Assembly: GCA_021234155.1 (NCBI GenBank)
Contig: JAJEKV010000176.1
Coordinates: 596,448 to 660,447 of the forward strand
Direction of reading: 5' to 3'
Source: Isoetes taiwanensis
Lineage: Eukaryota; Streptophyta; Lycopodiopsida; Isoetales; Isoetaceae
DNA: 64,000 bases
The number at the start of each line of letters is the position of its first letter. The stretch's first letter is position 1. The translations under genes and the position numbers were made by a program. This document shows, one piece after another, positions 23,527 to 36,014 of this stretch. The notes under the pieces were generated by a model. It made no database searches. It had not been told where the DNA came from and saw only the letters and a list, made by a program, of their open reading frames with translations.

Positions 23527-24202
23527 TGTGGACGCCCCTACTGTAGATGCGATGCCCGCAAGACCGTATACAAACAGAGTTCATCCTCGCACCAGCCTCC
23601 ACACCGATATGTGCCCCTCCACATATCATCGGATCGCCTAGCATCCACAAGTGGGGAAGAGTGAAGGGTCATTTACCCCATCTCCCTCGTGGCCTACCTA
23701 CCGCTAAGCGTAAACATACATGTCAAGAATATAACATCATATATCCACCTCAAGGGTGGCACATCAACATCCGTGATAGACAAAGATCAGCACAATACAT
23801 GGAAGTTCCTACCCAAGGCTCGCACTCGTGGGGATGACCGACAAGCTTGGGTCTCCGAGTTCAAGCGCATGTAATCATGACAATGGATTGGGCCGGGCAT
23901 AAGAGCATGGCTTAGGGTTGTCCACTCCATCCGCCTCCCCGTGCACACTTTGCGAGTAGGTTGAAAAGTGTTGGAACCCGATCAGAGTTCACGTGCATAG
24001 CCAAAGGGGCTATTCCTCGGTTACATCTCCCCCCGGATGGGGCGGTAGGGATCACTCCCTCCGGAGATCTACATGTCGACCCAAGGTGACTAGAGGGCCA
24101 CCGCCTTATTCGACTTAACCCATCGGAAGGTGAACTCCACCCCACGGGTGTCGAACCCACACCCGTGGCAAGCCATTAGACCTAGTCACCTGATCCCTAA
24201 GG
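23527..24202 (-). repeat. 5' LTR of outer element, inner half
   Basis: Aligns with 12106 to about 12750 of the 3' LTR. It is cut off where the inner element begins at TGATACACG. Confidence 0.92.
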
Positions 24203-25124
24203 TGATACACGAAGTTGACCCGGTTGTTGACCAAAGAAGAAGAGACCAAAGAGGATTCCGAGAACGAACTTTTCGATTATTCTAACCATTATAAAAGAGA
24301 TTCGCAGAGGCTCTACAGGAAGAGTCCAAGTTGAATTCCAAGTGTAGGATGTAAACAAGTAGGACTTTTTCATTTACGTTTGTTGTTAAATGACAAAAGC
24401 CAAAAAAATATATATATGTAAAAACATAAAAATATAAAAATTGAAAAGGCAAAAAGAAAGGGCAAATGGACGTGATACATTTCATGGTTATGGAAGGCAA
24501 GGAAAGAAGGTCACGATGGAGGTTAGGGCAGCGGAGGAGGCCACGTGGAGACAGTTAAAAAGCAAGGCAGTTGCTTCTAGAACCGGTTCCGGTATCCTGA
24601 AGATAGTTTTGGAGCAGTTTGAGCGGTTCCGGAAGGGTGAACAAGACTATTTAAGGTCTGATTTTTTAGAGGAGAGGACCGTGCAATTGAGAGAGAGTGA
24701 TGCCCATTTGATGTACTGTTAATTGCTTCCATTATCAATGAAATGATCATGCCCATTTGTCCAATTCTGTTTCGATCTTTTGTGAATGGGTTGAGTGATT
24801 TGATAATTGCATGAGTCCTTGTCTCATTCCTGCATCTCTCCTTAGAAGCTATTGTAAAATGAATGTGGGTTGTGTTGTAGGCAATTAGGACGTGTTGTTT
24901 AGTGAGAACGATTTCCGTCTTTAGGTTCCATTGGCAACGTAGTCCATTCTAACTCCATATTCACCTGTTGTAGATCCACTCACAGATTATATTATGATAG
25001 ATATCATGAGCTTGGAAGACGTGGATGCTTTGTTTGGTGGCATCACGGTAAGCAACTAGCTAATTCAAGTTCCCTTTGAGTTTTGATATTTAGAAAATGG
25101 TAAGAGGGTGAGAGACTCTTAACA
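24203..25124 (+). repeat. 5' LTR of inner element
   Basis: Starts TGATACACG, ends CTCTTAACA. It is nearly colinear with 32525-33544. It has a short (TA)n near 24409-24418 and a TATA-like TATTTAAGG at about 24649. Confidence 0.92.
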
Positions 25125-25129
25125 TATTT

Positions 25130-25146
25130 TGGTTCCGTTGCCGGGA
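25130..25146 (+). other. Primer binding site of inner element
   Basis: TGGTTCCGTTGCCGGGA lies six bases after the LTR. It resembles the TGGCGCCGTTGCCGGGG PBS (3' end of tRNA-Asp) of Athila-type elements, with two differences at positions 4 and 5. Confidence 0.65.
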
Positions 25147-25669
25147 CCTGAATTAGCTTGTTAATGGTGATTTATTGATGGATTCTCTTCGGTTGATAAA
25201 AAGAAAATCACGCAGGAAAATTAAAACAGGTATTGCTAAAATTTCTACTGGTGGAGTATGTCGCAAAAAGCCAATAGCTCTTAGAACTTCCATTGAATTG
25301 CTGAAATTCTTAGCCCAAGATATGTCTTATGAAACTCAAAGTTCAGCCAAGCGAATGAGGGGAAGCATTACATGGAGTAGAGTGAGGTGTTAGGACTGCT
25401 GTAAACTGTCACATAGCAGCAGAAATTTAGGTCTGTATCAGACCTAAATATCCGGAGTTAGATCGCTTATTTTGACCTGAAATTCGTCCTACATATGTTC
25501 CTGATAGTGCTTAAGTAGCAGACCAAATTTCAGATCATAATTCAAGGGACTGATGGTAAAACAAGCATGCAATGCATGGCAGTCCTGTAAAAATTCTGGG
25601 CAGAATAAAAAGGAAACTTGCATGTTGAATGCTTAAGGAATTGATTAGGTATCAATTCTAAGTGCACAA

Positions 25670-27340
25670 TTGAAGTACCAATTGATGTACAAGAGTCTTG
25701 CAGAGGAACGCAAGAAACGACAAGAATTAAGAGAGAAACAAGAGAGTGAAAGAGCTGAGAGAAGAGCTCAAAGAGAGCAACGGAAGTTGTTAATTGAAAG
25801 GCAATCTCAAGTGCTACCAGATATTCAAAGTATCTTTACTATGAGTACCTCCAATCGGAGATATCCTAAATATGGGTCCGGGAAGGACAAGGACACTAAT
25901 CCCAGGACCCATATCATGCAATTTGAGACTATAAGCACATTGAATGGGGAAGGCACTGACAGTATGAGAATTTCTCTGTTTCCCACCACTTTAGAAGGGA
26001 AAGTGGCTAACTGGGTTTATGAGAATATGGATGGGATTAGCACTTGGGCTGAGCTTAAAAGCAAGTTTCTAGACACATTTTATACAGTACCTACTAATAG
26101 AGAGATTAAGGAAGAACTTAAAAATATACAGATTGAATCTACTACTGAGAAACCAAAAGACTTCGCCATCCGAGTTTCTGAGTTGGCAAGTAAATTGACT
26201 CCAAAACCTCATACGGAAGATATAGTGAGTTGGTTTGTTCAGGGTTTTCCTGGACGAATTAGACAGCAATTGGAATTAGAAGGACCAGACAGTCTGGAAA
26301 AAGCAGTTAAAAGGGCTGCTGAAATCAGATCAATTATGACTTCATAGAAGAATAAGTCACAATTGGAAGGTATAGTGCAAAGGAAACTAAGCCAGGAGGT
26401 TAAAGGGGTAAGGGATTTGCAAAATAAGATTCAAAGCATGGAAGAAAATGTTAAGAAACTTGCAGTTGGAGAAAAGAATAGAACATACATATGGTGTAGC
26501 AAATGCTCTAAACCAGGACATTATGCAAATGAGTGTAGGAACTCAACAGGGAGAAAATACTGTCACATATGTAACAGGGACAATCATGAAACTCGAGATT
26601 GTTACTTTAATGGAAAGAACAAAGGAAAAGAAAGTACAGAGGCTTATGTTGTGGCAGCAGAGTCATCCAAAAGGAGAGACCTTAAGGAAATCGAATGTTG
26701 GAAGTGTGGTACTAAAGGGCATTTTGCAAAGGATTGCAAGACCCCATTAACAAAAAGTGTTATAAAGAAAGAAGAAATCAAAGCAGAGGACGCAAGAATG
26801 GTGGAAAAATATGTGGAAGTTAATGCTGTCACAAGAAACCAATCTAAGCAAAAGGGAATTCAAATTGAGGTTCCTAAAGATGTATCATGTAAAAGAAAGG
26901 AGGTTTACCCAAATATAGAAGAAGAGAGTAATATCTATGAGTTTGCCAAGGGGCAAATTGAAGAGTTGCAACATTCTTATGAACCTGAAGAGGATATGGA
27001 TGTCATGGACATAAAGAATGTTAAGGAACTAGTAAGGAAAATTTCAATTTCTACACCTTTGAAAATTATAGCAAAATACTTTCCTGGTTTTAAAGAATTC
27101 CAGAAGATTGACAAACTTGAGGACGAAGAATTGATTAAATTCAGGGTTAAGGTGCAAGATACAATGATATCCTTACCTTTAGAAGTTTTGGCAAAGTACA
27201 TTCCAGATTTAGGGATTCCTCTTGAGTTGTATGAAAGGGGACCCATATTATCAGCCTTTAAAAGTGAACCTGTTGATAAATTAACACCAATGTTGACAGT
27301 GGAAATAGAAGGGCATGTCGCACTCCAAAGTACCTATTGA
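25670..27340 (+). pseudogene. Gag polyprotein with three CCHC knuckles (inner element)
   Basis: One reading frame interrupted by a single TAG at 26345-26347. The first 225 codons hold a charged coiled N-terminus and the capsid-like region (MRISLFPTTLEGKVANWVYEN, then FLDTFYTV and VSWFVQGFPGRIRQQLE). After the stop the same frame continues for over 300 codons with knuckles CSKCSKPGHYANEC, CHICNRDNHETRDC and CWKCGTKGHFAKDC (26.49-26.74 kb), all CX2CX4HX4C. Gag packages the element RNA. The stop is a single base change, a sequencing error, or a readthrough site. Confidence 0.88.
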
Positions 27341-27712
27341 TGGAGGTGCTGGGATAAATATCATGTCAAATAATTTGAGGAAAAAGCTCAAGTTGGGACG
27401 ACTAGACGCTGCACCTTTCCACCTTAAAATGGCAGATCACCGTGAAGGTAGAACCCTTTGGGTGTTGTGAAAGATGTGTTTTTCACGATTGCTGGTTTAA
27501 ATTTCCAACAGGACTTTGTCGTACTTGAAGCAAAGACAGGAGTTGTTGATTACCAGATATTACTTGGTAGGCCATGGCTTAGGGAAGCAAAGGTTTTACA
27601 CAATTGGTCTGATAATACAGTGCAGATTACTAAGCAAGGCAAAACTACCAAAAATAGATTTGCCTACAGGAAACGCTTTAATCTTAGAAGACCAACAAAT
27701 CTTTTCGGATAG
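27300..27712 (+). pseudogene. Aspartic protease (inner element)
   Basis: Over two frames: IDGGAGINIMSNNLRKKLKL near 27340, HLKMADHREGRTL, then DVFFTIAGLNFQQDFVVLEA and YQILLGRPWLREAKV. DGGA replaces the usual DTG/DSG; DGG-type active sites are common in Athila/Tat proteases. A frameshift near 27460 separates the halves. Confidence 0.8.
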
Positions 27713-27970
27713 TGAAGAAGAGGAGGAAAGTTATGAAGAGTTTCAAGATGAAGAGGACTTTATAATCTATTACCTGTAGAACTGAATTATGTTACATGGC
27801 TGAGCTCAGAAAAGACAATATTCATGAAATTCATGAAGAACAAGTTGTTCTTCAAGCTAGACCAGCACATGAAATTAAAGGAGATGTTCTACATCCTTAC
27901 CTTAGCACTCCAGAAAATGAGGAAATCAATTTAGGGACAGAAAGTGAGTCTCAAATAGTAACGGATTGGG

Positions 27971-28860
27971 GTGCAATTACCTCAAGGAATACGCGAAGAA
28001 GCTGCAATTAAATTACTCCAGCAGTACAAAGATGTATTTGCCTGGAGTTATGCAGATTTGAGAGGAATTGATCCAGAGGTTTGCCTCATGAGAATTCCCC
28101 TTGTTCCTCAAGCTAAACCTGTTTATCAGAGGGCATATCGGATGAACCCTAATTTTGCAGCAAGTGTAAAAGAAGAAATTCAAAAGCTGCTGCAGGTTGG
28201 ATTTATATTTGAAGTGGACACTTGTGAATGGGTCTCGCCAATAGTTGTGGTACTTAAAAAGAATGGTAAATCATGCGGTTTGTGTAGATTTCCAAGAAAC
28301 TAAATGAAGTAACTGAGAAAGACCACTTTCCCCTACCATTCACAGACCAAGTACTAGAAAAAAAGTTGCAGGAATGAATGCTATTCCTTTATGGATGGCT
28401 TCAGTGGATACAATCAGATCAGAATTCATCCAGAAGATCAATTGAAAACGACATTCATCACTCCATTTGGTACTTACACTTATAAAGTAATGCCATTCGG
28501 ATTGAGCAATGCCCCTTCCTTGTTTCAACGTGTGATGCTAATGGTATTCAAGGGTTACATAGGTAACTTTATGGAAATCTTTTTAGACGACTTCACAGTC
28601 TTCAGTTGTTTTAATGAGCATCTTACTAAACTAAGTCTATGCTTTGAAAGATGCCAATATGGTGTCTCTAAATCCAGAGAAGTGTATCTTCTTAGTGAAA
28701 CATGGCATGTTACTAGGACATATCGTATCTAAGGAAGTTCTTTTGACCGATCCTAGTAAAATACAAGCTATTTTGGAAATGCCACCTCCAAAGAATATTA
28801 CAGAAATAAAAAGATTCATGGGCAAGGCTTAATTACTATCAGAAATTCTGTAATAAATTA
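27971..28860 (+). pseudogene. Reverse transcriptase (inner element)
   Basis: Blocks in several frames: KDVFAWSYADLRGIDPEV, PVYQRAYRMNPNFAASVKEE, WVSPIVVVLKKNG (27971-28303); FMDGFSGYNQIRIHPEDQ, FGTYTYKVMPFGLSNAP, FLDDFTVFS (28391-28732); LNPEKCIFLVKHGMLLGHIVS with TDPSKIQAI and RFMGKA (28644-28832). The catalytic pair is in FLDDF. At least two frameshifts break it. Confidence 0.9.
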
Positions 28861-29157
28861 GCTGATATAGCTGCGCGCCATTGAATGAGCTAGTAAGTCC
28901 CAAAAATAAATTTCAATGGTCTCCAAAATGCCAAGAAGCATTTGACAAGATAAAAGGCTTAATGACTTCAGCCCGTGTTGATAGCACCAAATTGGGATCA
29001 AGAATTTCACGCACATGTAGATGCCTCAAAAATAGCAATTGAGCAGTCCTAGCTCAACAAACAAATTCAAAGGTCCATCAGCCTATACATTTTATGAAGT
29101 AAGCAGCTAAATGCTGCAGAAAGGACCTATAGCACTACAGAGCGTGAAGGTTTAGCT

Positions 29158-29844
29158 ATGGTGTTCGCTGTACAAAAATTTTCACATTACTTATTAGGCA
29201 ACTATTTCACGCTTTATGTGGACCACCAGGCACTATTATATTTGATTAATAAACCATGCGCCACAGGAAGAATTACAAGATGGTTGTTAATCTTACAAGA
29301 GTTCAATTTTAAAATTGTTTTGAAGCCTGGTAGTGCTCATACAGTTCCAGATCACTTATCTAGATTGACAAATGGTGATCCACCTACAGGTATAAACATT
29401 GAATTGCCTGATGTGAGTTTGTTTAGAGTCATAGCAACACCACCTTGGTATGCTGGTATTAGTGAATATTTGACATCAGGGAACTGTCCAGCACAACTTA
29501 CGGCATGCCTCAAAGGAAAGACTTCATTCAGTAAAAGCCACAAAATTTTTTGTCTTATTGTTGGCCAATTGTACAAAAGAGGTCAAGATAACATCTTGAG
29601 AAGATGTGTATTACCTCACGAGATTGCATCAATCATGGAAGAAGCACATCAGGGTGTTGGTGGAGGACACTTTGGTGCTGAAATTACAGCTCAGAAAATA
29701 TTACAGGCAGGCTATTGGTGGCCTACACTGTTTAGAGATTGCACAAAAGAAATACAGACTTGTGACATATGTCAACGCATGGGGAAGCCTACTGAACGTA
29801 ATTATATGCCTCTCACACCCAGTGATGCCATTGGGACCCTTTGA
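29158..29844 (+). pseudogene. RNase H end and integrase zinc finger (inner element)
   Basis: A 228-codon frame. It starts inside RNase H (VFAVQKFSHYLLGNYFTLYVDHQ, ITRWLLILQEFNFKI, PDHLSRL) and runs into the integrase HHCC finger (HQGVGGGHFG ... YWWPTLFRDCTKEIQTCDICQ). Upstream RNase H residues lie at 28.9-29.1 kb in other frames. Confidence 0.9.
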
Positions 29845-30584
29845 AAAGTGGGGTATGGATTTTATAGGGCCAATAAAACCCCCTGCAACTAGAACTAAGG
29901 CTCAATATGTCTTAATTTTAACAGATTATAACACAAAATGGGCGGAAGCTAGAGCTTTGAAGGACAATACGGCATTGAGTGTTGCAAAGGTTCTATACCA
30001 ACAGATAATCACAAGGTTTAGATGTCCGTAGAACTTGTGAGTGATCGAGGTGTCCATTTTATTAATGACACTATTCGAATACTAACTCAAAACTTTATGA
30101 TTTTACATTATAAATCAACACCATACTATCCTAGAGTTTAATGGGCAGGCTGAGTCTACTTAATAAGACTCTAGTTACAATATTACGTAAAATATGTGAT
30201 TCTAAAAGAACGGACTGGGAACTTAAACTTCCAGCAGTTCTTTGGGCTTATAGGACATCTTACAAAGTAAGCACTGGACAAACACCTTTTCAGTTAACTT
30301 ATGGAGTTGAGGCAATCATGCCCTTTGAATTTCTGATTCCTAGTCTGCGCATAGCAGTGAAGCACAAATTATCTCCTACAAGATCCTTAGAGCATAGATT
30401 ATTACAGCTTGAAGCTTTGGACGAGAAACGTCTACATGCCTTATGGCAACAACAAGTTAATAAGAAAGCTAGGAAGGCATGGTTCGATAAGAAGCAGAAA
30501 AAGAAAGACATAAAACCAGGTGATAAAGTCTTGTTATATGACTCTAGGTACAAACAACATCCAGGAAAATTGAAAATTAGATGA
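29822..30584 (+). pseudogene. Integrase catalytic core and C-terminus (inner element)
   Basis: GPFEKWGMDFIGPIKPP holds the first catalytic Asp. ELVSDRGVHFIN (about 30032) holds the second. NGQAEST (about 30140) holds the Glu, with frameshifts before and after. The frame 30141-30584 continues WAYRTSYKVSTGQTPFQLTYG and ends with the SH3-like part KPGDKVLLYDSRYK. DDE residues are all recognisable but not in one frame. Confidence 0.88.
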
Positions 30585-31265
30585 CTGGGTCCCTTTTTGA
30601 TCCACCATGTCAATGACAATGGCTCAATACAACTAGCAGATTTGGAAGGATATATATTACCCTTAATGGTAAATGGTAGCAGGCTAAAGAAATACTCTGA
30701 TAAACCCATTGTTGACGTCTGCATAGCGACACCAATCTCAAGGAAGAAATGTCTAAGAGTTACTTTGTACTTATGGGAATGGCAAGAAAGCTTAACTGAG
30801 CGAACATTTCGTCGAAAACTCAAACGAGCGAGACATTCAAATGCAATTTTACAATTAATTATGACACCAATACCTGGACCAGCTGCAAGACATTGGTGGA
30901 GTGATCAATCCATGAAAGTTTATTCTAGTGAAGATTTCATGGAGGCAATGTATTGTATAGAATTCTGGCCTTATCATAAAATCCTGTTGTGTTTTGGTAA
31001 GGGGAAAAAGAATACCAGAAGGCATAGATATATGCAAGCTAAACTCAGATCTGAACAAAGTCTGAACAGATATCTTTTGCAAAATAGAAGCTGGGGAAGA
31101 CATGTTCAATGGGAACAAAAAACTGGAAATTATTGTCTTAAACCCTTTGCGCGTATTCCTAAAAACATTGCACTTATTCCTGAAACTAATTCTGAACTAG
31201 ACGTTTTAAACAATGGATTATTTTCCACGTTTCAGTTTTTTAAATTATTGTTTTCAAAACTCTAG
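30585..31265 (+). other. Pol C-terminal extension (inner element)
   Basis: Continues the integrase C-terminus (GPFLIHHVNDNGSIQLADLEG, NGSRLKKY) after one stop at 30582-30584, then about 150 residues with no recognised domain, rich in Arg/Trp/Tyr. It is probably the tail of the polyprotein. Confidence 0.6.
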
Positions 31266-32524
31266 ATTATACGTGCCATCCCATATCAGTTCGTAAAACT
31301 TGTTTGTATAGACAAAAATATTCAAATAATGCTTACTAGTGTGCTGAAATCTTTTCAGGATGAACCTCCAGCACCGATCTTTGACACAGAGGAGTTGCAT
31401 AGAGATCAAATATTACCAGTTCCTTATGTTGGACTAGCAGCTGAAAACACCTCTTCCAAACAATCCTTCTTTCATCGGAAACAAGAGCTTTTCAAATCCC
31501 AACAAGAACTTTTTGATGAAATACTCCAGGAGTTACAGGAACAAGCTAAAGCTGTCACAGATTTGGAAGCCCAAATTACACGAGTCCAACGTCAAAGTTC
31601 TGATTTTCAGATTGAAATTCAAGAAAAAACGGATCAGTACAAGACTTTGTTGCAAAAGTATGATGTTCTTACATTAGATCACTTCAATTTGCAAAAGGCA
31701 AAGGCTGCAGTAAGCCATTTGAACTTTGACAAGCAAAAACAGTTACTCAAAGGCCAAACCAAGTTAATAATTCAGAAATTGCAGACTTTGATGAAAGAAA
31801 ACAAAGATTTGACACAACAACTTGCTGCCAAGGATGAAGCTTTAGCAAATGACAAGCCAAAGCTTTCAGATTTTAACTTCTTATCTCTGCCACCATATAA
31901 GGAAGCTACCACGGATTCATGGAGGCACGAACTCTTACAAGATCCCATGACTCGTGCAATCTTTGAGCAGGCCCCTAAATTTGTACGTGAATGGGTCAAT
32001 TTTGATCCTAGGTATCAAAGAAGGTTGGAATGGCAAGCAATTGAACAGCAAAATCTCTACAATTGGGCTGATATACCAGGTGATTCATGGCAAACTCAAA
32101 GGCAAACAGTGGAAAATCTGAAACTCTTCATTCAGACTGCTCAATATAGTCCAGACTACACGATCTACAAGCAAGCTGTTTATTCAAAAGTCCTATGCAC
32201 TATTCTTGAATGCAATGCTGCTAGCAAGGAGCAGCTCATAAATATAGATCCTAACAGGTCATGCAGGTCAACGATGATGGACACCGCATTGTTCATTAAG
32301 CTTAGCCATCTACCTTCTCATTACATTCAGATTTTTGAAAATATGGCAGCAGAAAACTTTCTCATACAGGCCAGCAATGCATTTTATGAACCTCAAGCTG
32401 CTCTCCAAGGTCAAAGGAAGAAGCAGATATACTTATTCAACAAACACTGCAGGAAGTACCATATCAAAGTTGAAAAAGAGTGTGTGGAGCCCATACTCCA
32501 CACAAAAAAGGGGAGGATAGAATA

Positions 32525-33544
<1,020 letters not shown>

Positions 33545-34355
33545 CCGCAGGGCCTTACACACCAGAGGAATGGGTCAAGGGTCGAGAACACTAACCTCAT
33601 TCTAAGCCGGCCCGCCCCTTCACCCACAAAGGGTGTTTGGTTCTTGTACATGGGCAATTCTAGTAATGCACTAAGAGGGACTAGCTAGGAGCATCATCTA
33701 CTAAGCTTTTAAGTCTCTACCCCCTTCCCAATACAATGAGTCCACGTAATGCATCCGTCCATCATATGAACATAAATAATAAGAACTAATCTAATACATA
33801 GAGTTAGGGTTCTTTTCGTTATAGAATCAATCTCGGGATCTACTTGGCTGCTAAGGGCGATTTAATAGGTTAAACCTACAGGTTCAAAGGCCGGAACAAG
33901 GTTTAAGCTATTCAATCGACTAAATACCGCCTCGGCTGGTTAAATCCTCTCGATCCGGCCCATGTCCCCGATCGCCTTCCGGGATGCGGTCGGAGGGATG
34001 ATCCGACTAGTCAGCGCACGTGCAGATCGTGGGAGTTGGGAATTGACTCCCCGCGCCTGAACCGAGACCTGAAGGTCCGGAAGGCGAAAAAGGGAATGTT
34101 AGGGTTTGATGCCTTATGTAGGCTATCCGGTTAGGTTTAGGGTTTTCCATGACCCTTGGTCTACCTTTAATGGGTTAAAGGTCTAAAAGGTGCGCGATTA
34201 AGTGTGCGCATTCATTGCAAGTTGCCCCCTAGGGCGCCCTTGCTTGGGTATACGTCGCCGCATTAACGCTGGATCGGGCTGCGGCGGTACGCAAGTGGAC
34301 GGCAAGCAAGATTTTATACGCTCTTGAGACGGTAGATATCATACCGAACGTCACA
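33545..34355 (-). repeat. 5' LTR of outer element, outer half
   Basis: Aligns with about 12755-13554 of the 3' LTR, ending CGAACGTCACA. It joins 24202 if the inner element is removed. Confidence 0.92.
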
Positions 34356-34360
34356 CCTAG
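34356..34360. repeat. Target-site duplication CCTAG, right of outer element
   Basis: Exact partner of 12101-12105. Confidence 0.95.
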
Positions 34361-35069
34361 GGGGGCAAACCCTTGTTTATGTGGGTTTTGGCATATCCTA
34401 GGTATATGCTAGAATATCCCTAGATATCGGTGACCGCTCCAAACCTCCTATTTCCGTAAACTCTGGTCAAGCCTGTAAGGATCGCCCATCGCCACACTCG
34501 CCTTCCCTCCTCTTCCTCTCCATCTTTGCCATCCGTCCATTGTTGCCTGTGGGAGTTTACCTTCTCGAGCGACTTTGAAATGTTATTCTTTCAGATCCCA
34601 ATTCCGATTTAAAGATGATACTTTGAGCTAGTAGAAAGTATCTACAACAACGGAGATGTTATTCAGATGGAACTATCAATAATGGAGCCTCTTCAGGAAA
34701 TATTCGGCAGCCGGATCAATTGTATGAGTTCATCAATAATTTGGTTTCACTATGTCTTTTTCATGCAATGAGAACATATTTGGGATTTTTAATCATGATT
34801 TGAATAGGAATTAAGCGTAAATTCTGAAACATAGGTGCACATCTCCAAGGAATGTTTATTGCAACAATGATGTGTCATAGGCAAAAACTTCAAGAGAAAT
34901 GTCTTTGTTGGAGTATGTAGGGAATGTTCAACCGAATTTATGGAACTATTTATAAAGCGAGCACCTCCACGGAGGTGATTTACGATAAGAGTGCTCTAGA
35001 AACGGACATTTTGAAGCTTTTTTATAGTTTTTTCCTTTGAAGTTACGTATGGGTTGCAGAGGTTATTAT
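34361..35069. other. No gene seen
   Basis: Host sequence to the right of the nested elements. No clear exon, though upstream exons of the DUF760 copy would be expected here. Confidence 0.4.
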
Positions 35070-36014
35070 AATTTTGTCGTTGCACTTGGTTGCCCCGCTA
35101 TTCTGTGGTTGAAGCAATGCGGCAAACAAAGTGACAAATATGCTTGGGACATTACCTCCACAGTTTTTGAGATAACTGATCACAACAAGATGTACGATCT
35201 GGTTTACTTTGTACTTTTATTATAGAAATGGTTGCTGAAATCATTGTATGTGATGAAAAGGTCATTACATGTACAACCCTCTTTGGTTTGTATGGAAAAT
35301 GAAAAAAATGGTATAGTCGATGTATTTACATTATATGTTTCCTTAATAAAAATTTTTACATTCTTGGGACTCGTGATTTGAATCAGGGTTGTCGAAAATC
35401 TTGTACACAGCCTTATGTAATGGTGTTATGATGATCGAGTACATGTTTAGGAATGCCCAATATCGTCTTGAGTTGCAACAAAGTCTCAATCAAGCTGCAT
35501 TGCGGATGCAAATACAAGCAGGGTAAACCTTTTGTTTCTTACCATTAGTCTTCATTTTCAAATCATGCGTCATAACTATTATGTTGTTAACTTCTTATAC
35601 TTGCCATGAGACCTTGGAGAGAGCTGGAAAGGAAGTTATTTTTGGATGTAATTCACTTCAAACAATACACTCCGGGATGTGGTTTTAATTGAGGTTCATA
35701 TACTTATGTGTTTGTTTTAAGGAGTTAACCGATGTCATATTTCTCTTGTCATTGCAATAAGCAATGCTTTTTGCTCTCTTTATTTGGGACAGATTATGAA
35801 AGGGGCTCTTAAGTCACATGTGAATGGGAATGTATTAAGATGGCATAAAGAAGAAGGACCAAAGGAAATGGATCGCCGAGAATACATTGAACTATTAGAA
35901 ACCGAGATTCTTTGAGCTAGAAAAAAAGAAGTAGAGCAAAGCGAAAAGTCGATCTTTGTGGGCAAAATGAGCTGCTCCAGTATCTTAAATCTCTTGAACC
36001 TCAGAATTTACAGG
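35070..36014 (+). pseudogene. DUF760-family gene remnant
   Basis: Three exon-like blocks match the plant DUF760 family (mostly chloroplast proteins of unknown role). Block 1 (about 35083-35190): VVEAMRQT, a frameshift, then NMLGTLPPQFFEIT. Block 2 (about 35391-35525): VVENLVHSLM, a frameshift, then EYMFRNAQYRLELQQSLNQAAL, ending at a GTAAAC donor. Block 3 (about 35793-36014, after TTGGGACAG): SHVNGNVLRWHKEEGPKEMD, RREYIELLETEIL, a stop, and in another frame ELLQYLKSLEPQNLQ before GT. Order and splice sites fit a gene copy, but each block has a frameshift or stop. No later exons were found. Confidence 0.75.
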
